Source: Methanimicrococcus sp.
GTDB taxonomy: Archaea; Halobacteriota; Methanosarcinia; Methanosarcinales; Methanosarcinaceae
DNA length: 14,045 nt
Reading direction: 5' to 3'
Assembly (NCBI GenBank): GCA_009783635.1
Contig: WRDC01000028.1
Location: 1-14,045 of the forward strand
Positions 13,716 through 14,045 of this stretch are shown here, piece by piece. The translations under genes and the position numbers were made by a program. The notes beneath the pieces were generated by a model that did not search any database, had not been told where the DNA came from, and saw only the letters and a program-made list of their open reading frames with translations. Numbering within the stretch: the first letter of the stretch is position 1; every line of letters starts with the position of its first letter.

Positions 13716-13982
13716 TCAATATAATTTTCCGTAATTTCGATCTTCCTCTTCTTCCAATTCGGCTTTTTTTCTCTTCACGATCAGTCCTATCCACATTATA
13801 AAAGGCGGTATCGGCGTTAAAATCATACTATGGATCAAACGTTCCGTCGGTTCGTATACCGCTTCGGAAGTTTCAAACCCGACCCAGAAGAATGACCAAA
13901 GTGAAAAAACCGGCGTCCCGCCCATAAAAAGGACTGCTACGACAAGAAGAACAAAAACTCCAAACAGGGAAAAACCATCCAT
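13716..13982 (-). CDS. Small two-helix membrane protein, function unknown
   Basis: 88 residues from the ATG at 13982 (GTG 13988 and TTG 13985 are in-frame alternatives; none has a clear ribosome site). A hydrophobic helix spans about 3-22 (SLFGVFVLLVVAVLFMGG), a Trp/Phe-rich stretch follows (SLWSFFWVGF), and a second helix lies at about 53-69 (ILTPIPPFIMWIGLIV). The tail is strongly charged (KRKKAELEEEEDR). By the positive-inside rule the tail is probably cytoplasmic. I recognise no family. The next gene upstream, if any, is outside the window. Confidence 0.65.
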   Translation of the reverse strand: MDGFSLFGVFVLLVVAVLFMGGTPVFSLWSFFWVGFETSEAVYEPTERLIHSMILTPIPPFIMWIGLIVKRKKAELEEEEDRNYGKLY

Positions 13983-14045
13983 CAACACATTTGTTGTGTT
14001 GTGTAAGTACTTTTTTCCGGTCCAAAAATACAGGTATAACGATAT

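Noticed and set aside
1..14045. tRNA or rRNA genes, insertion sequences, integrase attachment sites
   Set aside because: No tRNA T-arm (GGTTCRANNCC) in a cloverleaf context, no rRNA-like stretch and no transposase or integrase reading frame was seen on either strand by eye.

Overview
The window looks like chromosomal DNA of a methanogenic archaeon of moderate GC content. The evidence is a clamp-loader small subunit (RfcS), an archaeal-type diadenylate cyclase (DacZ), a type II methionine aminopeptidase, archaeal toprim (UPF0292), DUF167 and DUF1805 proteins, TATA-box promoters rather than -35/-10 promoters, and a secreted carbohydrate-binding/beta-helix protein of a kind common in host- or sediment-associated methanogens. 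Methanosarcinales (a Methanimicrococcus-like or other small-genome relative) is my best guess; the genus is an inference. I see no tRNA, rRNA, integrase, transposase, CRISPR array or recognisable defence operon.

Layout. Positions 1-193 hold an exact 14-bp x 9 tandem array and a hairpin at the 3' end of an Lrp-regulator/aminotransferase operon on the minus strand (194-1906). A 980-bp AT-rich gap follows, then a plus-strand surface protein with an alternating two-coil repeat (2888-4465). Its 3' end faces that of a minus-strand operon, rfcS followed by a methyltransferase (4749-6832). Two homologous stem-loop elements lie between those converging genes, and a third, orphan copy lies in the AT-rich gap. 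A 450-bp intergenic region with a possible leader hairpin precedes dacZ (plus, 7284-8261), whose end is caught in a 67-bp tandem duplication. A lipoprotein gene (8516-9163) and a small TrmO-like gene (9568-9858) follow on the plus strand.

From 9859 on all genes are on the minus strand. A likely housekeeping operon reads map (methionine aminopeptidase), DUF1805, DUF167, toprim, with short gaps or overlaps. Upstream of it lies an M24 Xaa-Pro-type peptidase with two oddities: a Gly/Ser-rich linker made by a 15-bp microsatellite, and a one-base frameshift that removes its last two metal-ligand glutamates. A two-helix membrane protein gene closes the window.

How the genes fit together: the regulator probably controls the aminotransferase it is transcribed with; RfcS is a replication gene with a co-transcribed methyltransferase of unknown substrate; DacZ makes c-di-AMP; Map trims initiator methionine, and its operon partners are conserved but poorly understood. 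The most unusual content is in the non-coding DNA and in gene ends altered by small tandem repeats. I did not find a convincing new multi-gene system.
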